A stretch of DNA of 64,000 nt from an uncultured Collinsella sp. (lineage in GTDB: Bacteria > Actinomycetota > Coriobacteriia > Coriobacteriales > Coriobacteriaceae), in assembly GCA_937989875.1 (NCBI GenBank), contig CALKBO010000028.1, positions 98,543 to 162,542 on the forward strand, in the 5' to 3' direction. The position numbers were made by a program, and so were the translations under genes. The notes under the pieces were generated by a model that did not search any database, was not told the DNA's origin, and saw only the letters and a list, made by a program, of their open reading frames with translations. Below are positions 15,745 through 24,860 of this stretch, piece after piece (the first letter of the stretch is position 1; every line of letters starts with the position of its first letter).

Positions 15745-16437
15745 ATGTCGTATACGGTGACCGAGGCCACGGTCGTCTTTCCCGATAAGAAGGCGGCCTC
15801 CTCGTTCTCGAGCGGGTATGCGTCCAAAAAGCCTTGCGCACATATCGATTGTGAGCTTGAGGGCGGTTTTGAGCGGTCCATTTGGATTCCCGTGCGGGTC
15901 GCGCGGCTGTATGTCAAAAACCGCCCCGATCTTCCCTGTGATTGGGACAACTTTCGTGAGGCAGTGCAGCTCATCGAGCGTAAATGTGCACTTACCATGG
16001 TGACCGAGATGTTATCGCGCCGCGACCATGCGACGGGTGAGGTCCGTGACAAGCTGGCTCGCTACGGCTTTCGCCAACCCGCGATCGATTTCGCCGTCGA
16101 GCGCGCCACCGAGTATCGCTTTTTAGACGAGAACCGCTTTTGCTCGTACTTTATCGAGGAACGCAAGCGGCGCGGTTGGGGACAGCGCAAAATCGAGACC
16201 GAGCTCAAGCGCCGCCATGTCGTGCTCGATGACATTCCCGGTTATCCCGAGGATTATTTTGCCGTCGAAGACGATTTGGCGCGTGCGTCAGCCTTGCTCG
16301 CCAAGCGGCGTGTTCCAGAGACGCGCGGATTCGAAAAACTGGTTCGGTTTTTGATGGGCAAGGGCTTCTCGTATCACATCGCCGCCGATGCCGTTAAGGC
16401 ACGCCTCGATGCCGAATGCGAGGAATGTGCGGTTTAG
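15745..16437 (+). CDS. recX: Regulatory protein RecX
   Basis: RecX binds RecA filaments and limits their activity. The 230-residue product has the three-helix repeats of the family in residues about 80-225: LSRRDHATGEVRDKLARYGF, then FIEERKRRGWGQRKIETELK, then FLMGKGFSYHIAADAVKARL. The extra N-terminal 75 residues are less conserved. It follows recA by 11 bases and is probably co-transcribed under the same LexA control. About 255 bases without a gene follow before rny. Confidence 0.88.
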   Translation: MSYTVTEATVVFPDKKAASSFSSGYASKKPCAHIDCELEGGFERSIWIPVRVARLYVKNRPDLPCDWDNFREAVQLIERKCALTMVTEMLSRRDHATGEVRDKLARYGFRQPAIDFAVERATEYRFLDENRFCSYFIEERKRRGWGQRKIETELKRRHVVLDDIPGYPEDYFAVEDDLARASALLAKRRVPETRGFEKLVRFLMGKGFSYHIAADAVKARLDAECEECAV

Positions 16438-16694
16438 GCGTATGCGTTTTGTGGCCCTGCCGTTCACCGCGTTTTAGCCGCCGTGCCGGGGCCATTTATT
16501 TGACAGTTGTTGTGGTTCAACGTACGATAAACACTGTCATTTGCTTTGTGATATGTGCTCATCTGTGATGAGTTTGTTTATATGTTTATCTGTATCCGAC
16601 CCGCATAAGCTGCGCCCATATTACTCAAATGTCGCGAGCCGTTCGTAAGGACGGTTCGCTTTGTTGTGTAACGAATCCATAAAAAGGAGTGAGC

Positions 16695-18245
16695 ATGCCT
16701 ATCATTGCAGCGCTCGTTGGCATCGTTTTGGGTGCCATCGCCGCCATTGCCTACATGCGCACCGCCAAGCAGGGTAGTCTTCACGAGGCCGACGAAAAGA
16801 TCCAGTCGGCACACGCACAGGCTGAGTCCCTGATCGGTGATGCAAAGCGTCAGGCCGAGACCCTCAAAAAAGAGGCTCTGCTCGAGGCTAAAGAGGAGAT
16901 CATCAAGAACAAGCAGGCCGCCGAGGCCGAGGACAAGCAGCGTAAGAGCGAGATTCGTACGCTCGAGAACCGCGTGATGCAGCGCGAGGAATCCCTCGAT
17001 CGCCGCAACGACGCTCTCGACAAGCGCGAGCATCAGCTGTCCAGTCAGGCCGGTCAGGTCGAGAAGCGCTCCCGTGAGCTCGAGGAGCTCTGCGCAAAGC
17101 AGACCTCCGAGCTCGAGCGTATCGCCGACCTTACCCGCGAGGACGCCCACAAGGAACTCCTCGATAAGGTTCGCGGCGAGGTCACCCACGAGGCCGCCAC
17201 GATCATTCGCGAGTCCGAGCAGCAGGTTCGCGCCGAGTGCCACAAGACCGCCCAGGAGATTCTTTCCCTGGCGATTCAGCGCTGCGCTGCCGACCACACT
17301 GCCGAGGTCACCGTTACCTCCGTGCACATTCCCTCTGATGACCTCAAGGGCCGTATCATCGGTCGCGAGGGTCGCAACATCCGCACCTTCGAGCAGGTTT
17401 CCGGCGTCAACCTCGTGATCGACGACACGCCCGAGACCGTCGTTCTTTCGAGCTTCGATCCGGTCCGTCGTGAGACCGCCCGTGTTGCTCTGGAGAACCT
17501 CATCGCCGACGGCCGCATTCACCCCGCCCGCATCGAGGAGATGTATCACAAGGCTGCCGACCTGGTTCAGCAGCGCGTGCGCGAGGCTGGCGAGCAAGCT
17601 GCATTCGATACCGGCATTCACGACCTGCACCCCGAGATCGTCAAGACCCTTGGTGCCCTGCGCTACCGTACCTCGTTTGGTCAGAACGTGCTTCAGCACT
17701 CCCTCGAAGTCTCTGACCTGTGCGGCGTGATGGCTTCCGAGCTTGGCCTGGACGTTGTGACCGCCAAGCGCGCCGGCCTGCTGCACGACCTGGGCAAGGC
17801 AATCGACCATGACGTCGAGGGGCCGCATGCCGTCATCGGCGCTGAGCTTGCCCGCCGTTATGGCGAGAAGCCCGTTATCGTCCACGCTATCGAGGCTCAC
17901 CATGCCGATGTCGACCCCAACACGGTGCTCGATGTCCTGGTGCAGGCCGCCGATGCTGTCTCTGCCTCTCGCCCCGGTGCCCGTCGCGAGTCTGCCGAGA
18001 ACTACATCAAGCGTCTTGAGAAGCTCGAGGAGATCGCCAACTCTCATGACGGCGTCGAGCGTACCTATGCCATGCAGGCCGGTCGCGAGGTCCACGTCAT
18101 GGTTCAGCCGGACAAGATCTCCGATGCCCAGTCCACGGTTCTGGCTCACGATATCGCCCATCAGATCGAGGAAGAGATGGAGTATCCCGGTCAGGTGCGC
18201 GTCGTCGTGATTCGCGAGAGCCGCGCTGTCGATATCGCTAAATAA
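16695..18245 (+). CDS. rny: Ribonuclease Y
   Basis: RNase Y is a membrane-anchored endonuclease that starts mRNA decay. The 516 residues are one N-terminal membrane helix, a long charged coiled coil (about 25-200), a KH domain (GRIIGREGRNIRTFEQVSG) and an HD domain (LLHDLGKAIDHDVEGPHA). The frame opens with GTG at 16689, but the ATG at 16695 is placed five bases after AAGGAG and fits the family. The GHKL ATPase gene starts one base after the stop. Confidence 0.96.
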   Translation: MPIIAALVGIVLGAIAAIAYMRTAKQGSLHEADEKIQSAHAQAESLIGDAKRQAETLKKEALLEAKEEIIKNKQAAEAEDKQRKSEIRTLENRVMQREESLDRRNDALDKREHQLSSQAGQVEKRSRELEELCAKQTSELERIADLTREDAHKELLDKVRGEVTHEAATIIRESEQQVRAECHKTAQEILSLAIQRCAADHTAEVTVTSVHIPSDDLKGRIIGREGRNIRTFEQVSGVNLVIDDTPETVVLSSFDPVRRETARVALENLIADGRIHPARIEEMYHKAADLVQQRVREAGEQAAFDTGIHDLHPEIVKTLGALRYRTSFGQNVLQHSLEVSDLCGVMASELGLDVVTAKRAGLLHDLGKAIDHDVEGPHAVIGAELARRYGEKPVIVHAIEAHHADVDPNTVLDVLVQAADAVSASRPGARRESAENYIKRLEKLEEIANSHDGVERTYAMQAGREVHVMVQPDKISDAQSTVLAHDIAHQIEEEMEYPGQVRVVVIRESRAVDIAK

Positions 18246-18246
18246 T

Positions 18247-19332
18247 ATGAGCGACGCGAACGAGCTCATCTCATTTATCGCGTCGATGTCGGGGGAGGGC
18301 AACCTTCGCGTCGAGGAGAACCTTGGCGAGGGGTATGTCCGCCTCCGCGTTTCGGAGGCCGAGCGGCGCCAGGCAAAGCACGACATTCAGCATGTCGAGG
18401 ATATCGTCATCGAAATGCTCCGTAATGCTCGCGATGCCGGCGCCGACAAGGTCTATCTCGCCACGACCAAGGAAGATGGCGTCCGCACGCTTGTCTTTCT
18501 GGATAACGGCTCGGGTGTTCCGCAGGATATGCAAGAGCGAATCTTCGATGCTCGCGTTACCTCAAAGCTCGAGAGCATGAAGATGGACCGTTGGGGCGTT
18601 CACGGTCGTGGCATGGCATTGTTTTCGATCAAGCAGAACACCGACGAGGCCCGCGTGGTCACGTCTGGTGTCGATCTTGGCTCAGCCTTTAAGGTGAGCG
18701 TTGCGGCCGACCGCCTCAGCGAGCGTGCCGATCAGTCCAGCTGGCCCCAGGCCGTCAAGGATGAGGACGGACGTTATGTCTGTGCTCGCGGTCCGCATAA
18801 TATTATTCGCGCTGCCTGTGAGTTTGCGCTCGAGGAGTTGCGTGGTTGCGATGTCTATCTTGGTTCTCCGTCTGAGATTGCCGCGACCCTTTATGCTCAG
18901 GCGTCAAGTCGGCTCGATACGTCTCGTCTCCTGTTTATTGATGATGAGAGCGAGCTTCCGGTTGTCGATCGTTTAGGCCTTGCCTCTGATGCCGAGGACT
19001 TTATTCGTATCTGCTCGGGTTTGGGTCTTGAGATGTCCGAGCGCACGGCACATCGCATTTTGGCAGGGCAGATTAAGCCCGTTCGCGGTGTGACCGCGCG
19101 TTTGCTGCGCGAGCGTGATTCTTCCTCGCATGCGCCGGCTCCTGTCGATCTTGCGAAAGATCGTCGCGGGCTACGTATTGCCAAGGATGACATGGCACAG
19201 TTTTCGCGTGCTGTGGAGCGCGACTTTAATGACCTTGCCGCCCGGTACTATCTCAACCTTTGCGGCGACCCAAAGATTCGCGTTTCGCGTGATCGAATCA
19301 CCGTGACCTTCGATCTTGCCAAAGAGGAATAG
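18247..19332 (+). CDS. GHKL-type ATP-binding protein of unknown role
   Basis: I do not recognise a named family for the 361 residues beyond the GHKL fold (HSP90, MutL, histidine kinase). Residues about 40-170 contain the ATP-lid pattern: N box EMLRNARDAGA, G1 box FLDNGSGVP and G2-like GVHGRGMALFSI. No phosphorylatable histidine domain or membrane helix is seen. The C-terminal half (about 230-361) has no recognisable motif and may bind a partner. It starts one base after the rny stop, and spoVS follows 74 bases later, so a link to RNA decay or to SpoVS is possible but inferred. Confidence 0.75.
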   Translation: MSDANELISFIASMSGEGNLRVEENLGEGYVRLRVSEAERRQAKHDIQHVEDIVIEMLRNARDAGADKVYLATTKEDGVRTLVFLDNGSGVPQDMQERIFDARVTSKLESMKMDRWGVHGRGMALFSIKQNTDEARVVTSGVDLGSAFKVSVAADRLSERADQSSWPQAVKDEDGRYVCARGPHNIIRAACEFALEELRGCDVYLGSPSEIAATLYAQASSRLDTSRLLFIDDESELPVVDRLGLASDAEDFIRICSGLGLEMSERTAHRILAGQIKPVRGVTARLLRERDSSSHAPAPVDLAKDRRGLRIAKDDMAQFSRAVERDFNDLAARYYLNLCGDPKIRVSRDRITVTFDLAKEE

Positions 19333-19406
19333 TGCCTTTACCGAGTCCACTCGGTACGATAAAGTTATTGCAGTTAAAACGTACTTTTAAACGCAGGAGT
19401 TTCTTC

Positions 19407-19724
19407 ATGGATTGCCTGAAGGTATCAAGCAAATCATCGCCCGCGTCCGTTGCCGGCGCCATCGCCGGCATGGTCAAGGATGGTGTACCCGTCAACATCC
19501 AGTGTGTCGGCGCCGGTGCGGTCAACCAGGCCATAAAGGCCGTGGCTATTGCGCGCGGTTTTTTGATTCCAACCGGATTTGATATTTCCTGCGCGCCCGT
19601 GTTCTCTGACATCCTTATTAACGGGGAGTCGCGCACGGCCATCCGTCTTTCTATTTACGTTCACCAGATCAATCGAGCTGCTATGGATAACGTCGTCATG
19701 GATGATGTTAAGCCTGTGGCATAG
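19407..19724 (+). CDS. spoVS: Stage V sporulation protein S
   Basis: SpoVS is a small Alba-like protein; in Bacillus it affects spore coat assembly and septation, and in non-sporulating bacteria its role is open. The 105-residue product is the normal length and nearly invariant in pattern: MDCLKVSSKSSPASVAGAIA, GAGAVNQAIKAVAIARGF and the C-terminal IRLSIYVHQ. The frame continues upstream to 19332, but the ATG at 19407 has GCAGGAG eight bases before. It sits between the GHKL gene and miaB; spoVS near rny is common in sporeformers. Confidence 0.95.
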   Translation: MDCLKVSSKSSPASVAGAIAGMVKDGVPVNIQCVGAGAVNQAIKAVAIARGFLIPTGFDISCAPVFSDILINGESRTAIRLSIYVHQINRAAMDNVVMDDVKPVA

Positions 19725-19763
19725 CTTCTGCTTGCCTCGTTTCGCTCCCCATCGTTAGGACTT

Positions 19764-21140
19764 ATGCACATGGACCAGCGTTCCGTACGCGATATTCTTG
19801 CCGGTAAAACCTACTTTATCCGCACCTTTGGCTGTCAGATGAATCAGCACGACTCCGAGCGTGTGAGCGGTCTGCTTGATTCGTATGGCTGCCTCATGGC
19901 GCTCGATCCCGAGCATGCCGATATCGTTGTCTTCATGACATGCTGTGTGCGTGAGGCCGCCGACACTCGCCTGTACGGTCAGTGCAATTCCTGCAAAAGC
20001 CTGCCGCCTTCGCCTTCGGGCAAGCGTGTGGTTGCCGTGGGCGGCTGCATCGCGCAGCGTGATGGCGAGGGCCTGCTCACCAACGTCGATAACGTCAATG
20101 TCATTTTCGGCACGCATTCCATCGCACATGTGGCCGAGCTCATTGCCGAGGCGTTCCTTGACGGCAAGCGTCATATCCGCACCAATGAGCATGAGGATAC
20201 GGATGCCATGAGCATGCCGTGGCATCGCGAGACCCAGTATCACGCTTGGGTGCCCATCATGACGGGCTGCAATAATTTCTGTACCTATTGCATCGTTCCG
20301 TACGTGCGCGGTCGCGAAAAGAGCCGCCCCTTCGAGGAGATTGTCGACGAGGTGACTGGTTTGGTGCGCCAGGGCGTGCGTGAGATTACGCTGCTGGGCC
20401 AAAACGTTAACTCATATGGTCGCGATCTGTTTGGTAAGCCGCGTTTTGCCGATCTGCTGCGTGCCGTGGGCGATACGGGTGTGGAGCGCATCTTCTTTAC
20501 GTCTTCGCATCCCAAGGATCTGCTGCCCGAGACCATCGACGCCATGGCCGAAACGCCTGCCGTTATGCCGCAGCTGCACTTGGCCGTCCAGTCAGGTTCG
20601 ACGCGGATCCTCAAAGAGATGAATCGCCGTTATACACGCGAGGACTATTTGGGCTTGGTCGATCGCATTCGCAACCGTATGCCCGATATCGCGCTCTCGA
20701 CCGACATTATCGTTGGCTTCCCGGGCGAGACTGAAGAAGACTTTGAGCAGACGCTTTCACTTGCCGAGACGGTCCGCTATGCCCAGGCCTATACCTTCAT
20801 CTATTCCAAGCGCGCCGGTACCCCGGCCGCAGAGATTGACGATCCTACGCCGCATGAGGTTATTCTCGAGCGTTTCAGCCGCCTGGTTAAGGTTATCGAG
20901 ACCACGGCACATGAGTATAACCAGGGTGAGCTTCATACTGTGGTGCCGGCGCTCATTGAGGGCACGAGCAAGAAGAACGATGCGGTCCTGCTGGGCAAGA
21001 GTCCCAAGAATCAGACCGTGCATGCGCCTATCCCCGAGGGTTACAGCATCGATCAGCTTGTTGGCAAGATCGTTGATGTTGACGTTGACGTTGCCAAGAC
21101 CTGGTATTTGTCCGGCTCCGTTGTGGGCGAGCCGCGCTAA
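19764..21140 (+). CDS. miaB: tRNA-2-methylthio-N6-dimethylallyladenosine synthase
   Basis: MiaB adds the methylthio group to A37 of tRNAs that have been prenylated by MiaA. The 458 residues show the MTTase domain with FGCQMNQHDSERV, further cysteines (MTCCVREAA and GGCIAQRDG), radical-SAM motif CNNFCTYC and a C-terminal TRAM domain. GCQMN and RGREKSRP mark it as MiaB rather than RimO. The stop overlaps the miaA start as TAATG, so the two steps of the same tRNA modification are translationally coupled. Confidence 0.96.
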   Translation: MHMDQRSVRDILAGKTYFIRTFGCQMNQHDSERVSGLLDSYGCLMALDPEHADIVVFMTCCVREAADTRLYGQCNSCKSLPPSPSGKRVVAVGGCIAQRDGEGLLTNVDNVNVIFGTHSIAHVAELIAEAFLDGKRHIRTNEHEDTDAMSMPWHRETQYHAWVPIMTGCNNFCTYCIVPYVRGREKSRPFEEIVDEVTGLVRQGVREITLLGQNVNSYGRDLFGKPRFADLLRAVGDTGVERIFFTSSHPKDLLPETIDAMAETPAVMPQLHLAVQSGSTRILKEMNRRYTREDYLGLVDRIRNRMPDIALSTDIIVGFPGETEEDFEQTLSLAETVRYAQAYTFIYSKRAGTPAAEIDDPTPHEVILERFSRLVKVIETTAHEYNQGELHTVVPALIEGTSKKNDAVLLGKSPKNQTVHAPIPEGYSIDQLVGKIVDVDVDVAKTWYLSGSVVGEPR

Positions 21141-22078
21141 TGGTTTCTTCCGGGGCAGGTCTTTCCGCCGTTGCGATCGTCGGTCCGACGGCGGTTGGTA
21201 AGAGTGATGTTGCCGACCGTTTGGCCGCTCGTCTTTCGTCCGAAGTGCTGTCGTGCGATGCGATGCAAATCTATCGCGGCATGGACATCGGTACCGCAAA
21301 GATGGCGCCCAATGAGTGTACGGCGCCGCTGCGTCTCGTCGACATTGTAGAGCCGGGTGTGGCATATTCTGCTGCGCTTTATCAGGCTGACGCTCGCGCG
21401 CATGTTGAACGTCTCCTTGGTTCGGGTCGCCTGCCGGTTTTTTGCGGAGGTACGGGGCTGTATCTCAAGGCTGCTCTCGATGAGATGGACTTTCCCTCGG
21501 GTGAACTTGAGGACGATCGCCGTGCGGGCTATCAGGAGCTTGCCGAGCGTATTGGCGAGGAAGAACTGCATGCCCTGCTTGCCGAGCGCGACCCAGAATC
21601 GGCTGCTGTTATTCATCCCCATAACGTGCGCCGTGTGATTCGTGCGCTCGAGATGCATGATGATGGTATCTCCTATGCACAGCAAAAAAGTCAGTTTAGT
21701 GTTCCGCGCGAGCATTATCATGCTCTATGGTTTGGTCTGACGCGTAATCGCGAGGTGCTCTACGAGCGCATTAACCTGCGCGTCGATCTGATGTTTGAAC
21801 AGGGTCTTGTTGATGAGGTTCGCGGTCTTATGGACCAGGGGCTGGGAGATGCCCTGACGTCGATGCAGGCAATTGGCTATAAAGAGATCATTGATGCTTT
21901 CAATGGCGTGATTTCTATGGATGAGGCTCGCGAACTCATCAAGATGCGTTCGCGTCGCTATGCCAAACGTCAGCTTTCGTGGTTTAAGCGCGATGACCGT
22001 ATCGTGTGGTTTGATATGGACGAGTTTACGATCGATGAGGTCATTGAGGACATCCTGCATCGTATTGAGGCTGCCTAA
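21140..22078 (+). CDS. miaA: tRNA dimethylallyltransferase
   Basis: MiaA transfers a dimethylallyl group to A37 of tRNAs reading codons that start with U. The 312 residues include P-loop GPTAVGKS (near 17), DAMQIYRGMDIGTAK, FCGGTGLYLKAAL and the late RSRRYAKRQLSWFKRD. The start is the ATG overlapping the miaB stop, and the stop overlaps the hflX start in the same TAATG manner. Codon use and length are normal. Confidence 0.96.
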   Translation: MVSSGAGLSAVAIVGPTAVGKSDVADRLAARLSSEVLSCDAMQIYRGMDIGTAKMAPNECTAPLRLVDIVEPGVAYSAALYQADARAHVERLLGSGRLPVFCGGTGLYLKAALDEMDFPSGELEDDRRAGYQELAERIGEEELHALLAERDPESAAVIHPHNVRRVIRALEMHDDGISYAQQKSQFSVPREHYHALWFGLTRNREVLYERINLRVDLMFEQGLVDEVRGLMDQGLGDALTSMQAIGYKEIIDAFNGVISMDEARELIKMRSRRYAKRQLSWFKRDDRIVWFDMDEFTIDEVIEDILHRIEAA

Positions 22079-23367
22079 TGGCCCGTTTCCCCCTTGTTCC
22101 CACGGCACCCGAGCCCGAGCGTGCCATATTAGTTGGTGTTGAGTGGCGCGACAATGCATGGCCGCTCGATCGTTCGCTTGACGAGCTTGAGCGTCTGGCC
22201 CATACGGCTGGCGCCCAGTGCGTGGCGCGTTTGTCACAGCGTCTGGTTAAGCCGTATCCAAAATCGTTTATCGGTTCCGGTAAGGTTGAAGAGCTGTGCG
22301 GCCTGGTGCATCGCATGGATGCCGATGTCGTTATCTTTGACGACGACCTGACGCCCTCACAGCAATCCTATTTGGAGAAAGCCGTGGGCGAGCCGGTAAA
22401 GATTATCGATCGTACAGCACTGATCTTGGATATCTTTGGTCTGCATGCTCAGACGCGTGAGGGACGCCTACAGGTACAGCTGGCGCAGCTTCAATATCTT
22501 TTGCCTCGTCTGCGTGGCATGTGGAGCCATCTTGCCAAGGAGCAGACGCGCGGCGGCATCGGTTCGCGCTTTGGCCAGGGTGAAAGCCAGCTCGAGGTTG
22601 ACCGTCGCTTGATTCGCAATAAGATTGCCGCGCTTCGTCGTGAGCTCAAGCAGGTTGAGCAGCGTCGCGATGTCCAGTCCAAGAGCCGCATTGAGTCACC
22701 GGCGTTTCGCGTCGCGTTAGCCGGTTATACCAATGCCGGTAAATCGACGTTGCTCAATCGCCTGACCGGCTCTACGGTACTTTCGCAGGACAAGCTGTTT
22801 GCTACGCTCGACCCGACGACGCGTTCGTATCGCCTGCCCGGCGGTCGCGGCATGACGATTACCGATACCGTTGGCTTTATTCAAAAGCTACCGCATGGTC
22901 TTGTTGATGCCTTTAAATCGACGCTGTCCGAGGTGTTGGGTGCCGATCTGATCCTTAAAGTTGTGGATGCCTCTGACGAGGACTACGAGCGCCAGCTCGA
23001 GGCAGTCGATCGCGTTCTTGACGAGATCGGTGCCGGCGAGCGTTTGACGCTTACGGTGTTCAATAAAATCGATCTTCTCGATAGCGTTGATCGATTGAGT
23101 TTCCGTCGTCGCTATCCCGAGGCCGTGCTGTTCTCGGCCCAGACGGGCGAGGGGCTCGACGATCTCGTCGACCGTATTGCTCGTGAGGCGGCTGCCACCG
23201 ATGTGTTGCTCTCCGCTGATATCCCGTATCGCGAGGGCGCCCTCATCACGCTGGTGCATGAACAGGGAACCCTTTTGCACGAGGAATATCTTGAGGGCGG
23301 CGTTCGTATTGTTGCGAAGCTGCCGGCCCGTATCGCGCCACGGCTCGAGCGTTATCGCACCGAGTAG
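22078..23367 (+). CDS. hflX: Ribosome-associated GTPase HflX
   Basis: HflX splits or rescues stalled ribosomes, particularly after heat or antibiotic stress. The 429 residues show the N-terminal HflX domain, the glycine-rich linker (LAKEQTRGGIGSRFGQGE), G1 GYTNAGKSTLLNRL, G3 DTVGFIQKLPHGLVDAFKST and G4 FNKID. It is the third gene of a miaB-miaA-hflX chain; miaA-hflX is a well-known order. Its last 16 bases overlap the end of the convergent membrane protein gene, leaving no room for a terminator between them. Confidence 0.96.
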   Translation: MARFPLVPTAPEPERAILVGVEWRDNAWPLDRSLDELERLAHTAGAQCVARLSQRLVKPYPKSFIGSGKVEELCGLVHRMDADVVIFDDDLTPSQQSYLEKAVGEPVKIIDRTALILDIFGLHAQTREGRLQVQLAQLQYLLPRLRGMWSHLAKEQTRGGIGSRFGQGESQLEVDRRLIRNKIAALRRELKQVEQRRDVQSKSRIESPAFRVALAGYTNAGKSTLLNRLTGSTVLSQDKLFATLDPTTRSYRLPGGRGMTITDTVGFIQKLPHGLVDAFKSTLSEVLGADLILKVVDASDEDYERQLEAVDRVLDEIGAGERLTLTVFNKIDLLDSVDRLSFRRRYPEAVLFSAQTGEGLDDLVDRIAREAAATDVLLSADIPYREGALITLVHEQGTLLHEEYLEGGVRIVAKLPARIAPRLERYRTE

Positions 23368-24056
23368 ACGAGCTCCAAAATGCCCAGAATGATGGGCTGA
23401 TGCAGCAGATAAAAGGGGAGTGCATGACGTCCAAGGCTGGCGAGCGCCGGGATGGGATTGGCGTAGGCCCAGCTTGGGATGGTCTTATCGATTCCCTGCG
23501 CTATGTGTGCGGCGAAGTATCCTGCAAGATACATAAAGAAAAACGGGATGATGGGGTAGTAATCACCTGAAACAAACCCAGGGCTCGGAAATCCCAGCCA
23601 CGCCAGGTAGGGGACAGGATAGATCGTTTTGGGGATACTCCAGGTGAGGGCGAACAACACAAGGCATAGGGACATGCCCCATCTCGCCGATATCTTCTTA
23701 AGGACGGGATCGGTCAACGCCACGATGCCGGTACATGCGGCCATGCAGTAGATGATGCCAAAATTAACCGAATCGTCTACTGAGACAAGTGTTGTTGCCA
23801 ACCAGACGACGAGTGCTGCTAAGGCGTATTTGGCGGCACGTTTGATATTGTTGTGCGAAAGGGTGCACATCCAACCCGCGATAAACAAAAATACCCAGCT
23901 GATGCTGGCGCGCCAGATGTCTTGAAAGACAGTCTGGGAAAACCAGGGCATATCCCAGCCGTACAGGTAGGCGAAATCGTAGCAAGCGTGAAAACTTGCC
24001 ATTGAAATCATCGTAAACCCGCGGACGGTATCAAAGATAGTGATGCGTTTTTGCAT
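23352..24056 (-). CDS. DUF1624-type (heparan-alpha-glucosaminide N-acetyltransferase-like) membrane protein
   Basis: The 234 residues start RITIFDTVRGFTMISMASFH, the signature of the HGSNAT/DUF1624 membrane acyltransferase family, and contain about seven hydrophobic helices. The FHACYDFAY segment is also typical. The substrate in bacteria is not established. The ATG overlaps the lexA stop as TAATG on the - strand, so it is translated from the lexA message and may share SOS control. Its 3' end overlaps hflX. Confidence 0.8.
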   Translation of the reverse strand: MQKRITIFDTVRGFTMISMASFHACYDFAYLYGWDMPWFSQTVFQDIWRASISWVFLFIAGWMCTLSHNNIKRAAKYALAALVVWLATTLVSVDDSVNFGIIYCMAACTGIVALTDPVLKKISARWGMSLCLVLFALTWSIPKTIYPVPYLAWLGFPSPGFVSGDYYPIIPFFFMYLAGYFAAHIAQGIDKTIPSWAYANPIPALASLGRHALPFYLLHQPIILGILELVYSVR

Positions 24057-24700
24057 TACGAGAATCGGCGCATCAAGCCGACGACTTTGCCCAAGATAAC
24101 GGGATTCGTTGCATAGATAGGCTCCATGGTGTCATTCTCGGGCTGCAGGCGTACGCGTCCCTGCTCCTTGTAGAACGTCTTGACGGTCGCTGAACCATCA
24201 ATCATGGCCACGACAATTTCGCCGTTCATGGCACTCTTTTGTTCACGGACGATGATGTAATCGCCATTGAAGATGCCGACATTGATCATTGAGCTCCCAT
24301 GCACCTCAAGGATAAAGGAACCCTGATCGGTGGCGATTTCGGTCGGGATAGTAAAAGTGTCTTCGATATTCTGCTCGGCCAGAATGGGAATCCCAGCCGC
24401 GACGCGACCAACGAGCGGTAGCGAGACCGTTCCGCGAGGTGCGGTGGGCTCGTCAGATTTAGAAATTGAGACAGAGGAACCGTCCTCGTTAAAGAGTTCC
24501 AGAGCGCGCGGTTTGGTGGCATCGCGCTTGAGTAGCCCGCGCGCCTCCAGGGCAGATAGATGGGCGTGCACGGTGCTGGGGGAGGAAAGGCCCACGGCAG
24601 AAGCCATCTCGCGCACGCTGGGCGGATAACCCTTCTCCTGCTGATATTCCTTGATGAAGTCGTAAATTTGCTGCTGACGCTTGGTAATTTTGCGAGCCAT
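24056..24700 (-). CDS. lexA: SOS repressor LexA
   Basis: LexA represses DNA damage genes and cleaves itself when RecA filaments form. The 214 residues have an N-terminal winged helix-turn-helix (PPSVREMASAVGLSSPSTVH), the cleavage Ala-Gly in GRVAAGIPIL, the catalytic serine in VHGSSMINVGI and the catalytic lysine in SATVKTFYKE. The frame extends to 24805, but the start at 24700 has AGAGGA upstream and gives the usual MARKITKRQQQIYDFI. Three LexA-like sites lie in the divergent gap, so the gene is self-repressed. Confidence 0.97.
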   Translation of the reverse strand: MARKITKRQQQIYDFIKEYQQEKGYPPSVREMASAVGLSSPSTVHAHLSALEARGLLKRDATKPRALELFNEDGSSVSISKSDEPTAPRGTVSLPLVGRVAAGIPILAEQNIEDTFTIPTEIATDQGSFILEVHGSSMINVGIFNGDYIIVREQKSAMNGEIVVAMIDGSATVKTFYKEQGRVRLQPENDTMEPIYATNPVILGKVVGLMRRFS

Positions 24701-24724
24701 CAGGGCGTCCTCTCTACCCATGTC

Positions 24725-24792
24725 AAACAAATGTTCGAATTTTGCTTGACAGGAACAACTGTTCGAAGATAATAATAACCGAACATTCGTTC
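24725..24792. promoter_or_regulatory. LexA box cluster between lexA and the LysM gene
   Basis: GAACAACTGTTC (24753-24764) and GAACATTCGTTC (24781-24792) both fit GAAC-N4-GTTC. AAACAAATGTTC (24725-24736) fits only in its right half. They lie between lexA and the divergent LysM gene, so LexA should control both. The spacing of 28 bases between the first bases of successive sites is regular. Confidence 0.88.
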
Positions 24793-24860
24793 TCGCGCTA
24801 GACATTTTTGTCCGCGCAGCTTGATAAAACTGTTCTCAGCAAAACACGCGAAAGGAGAAC

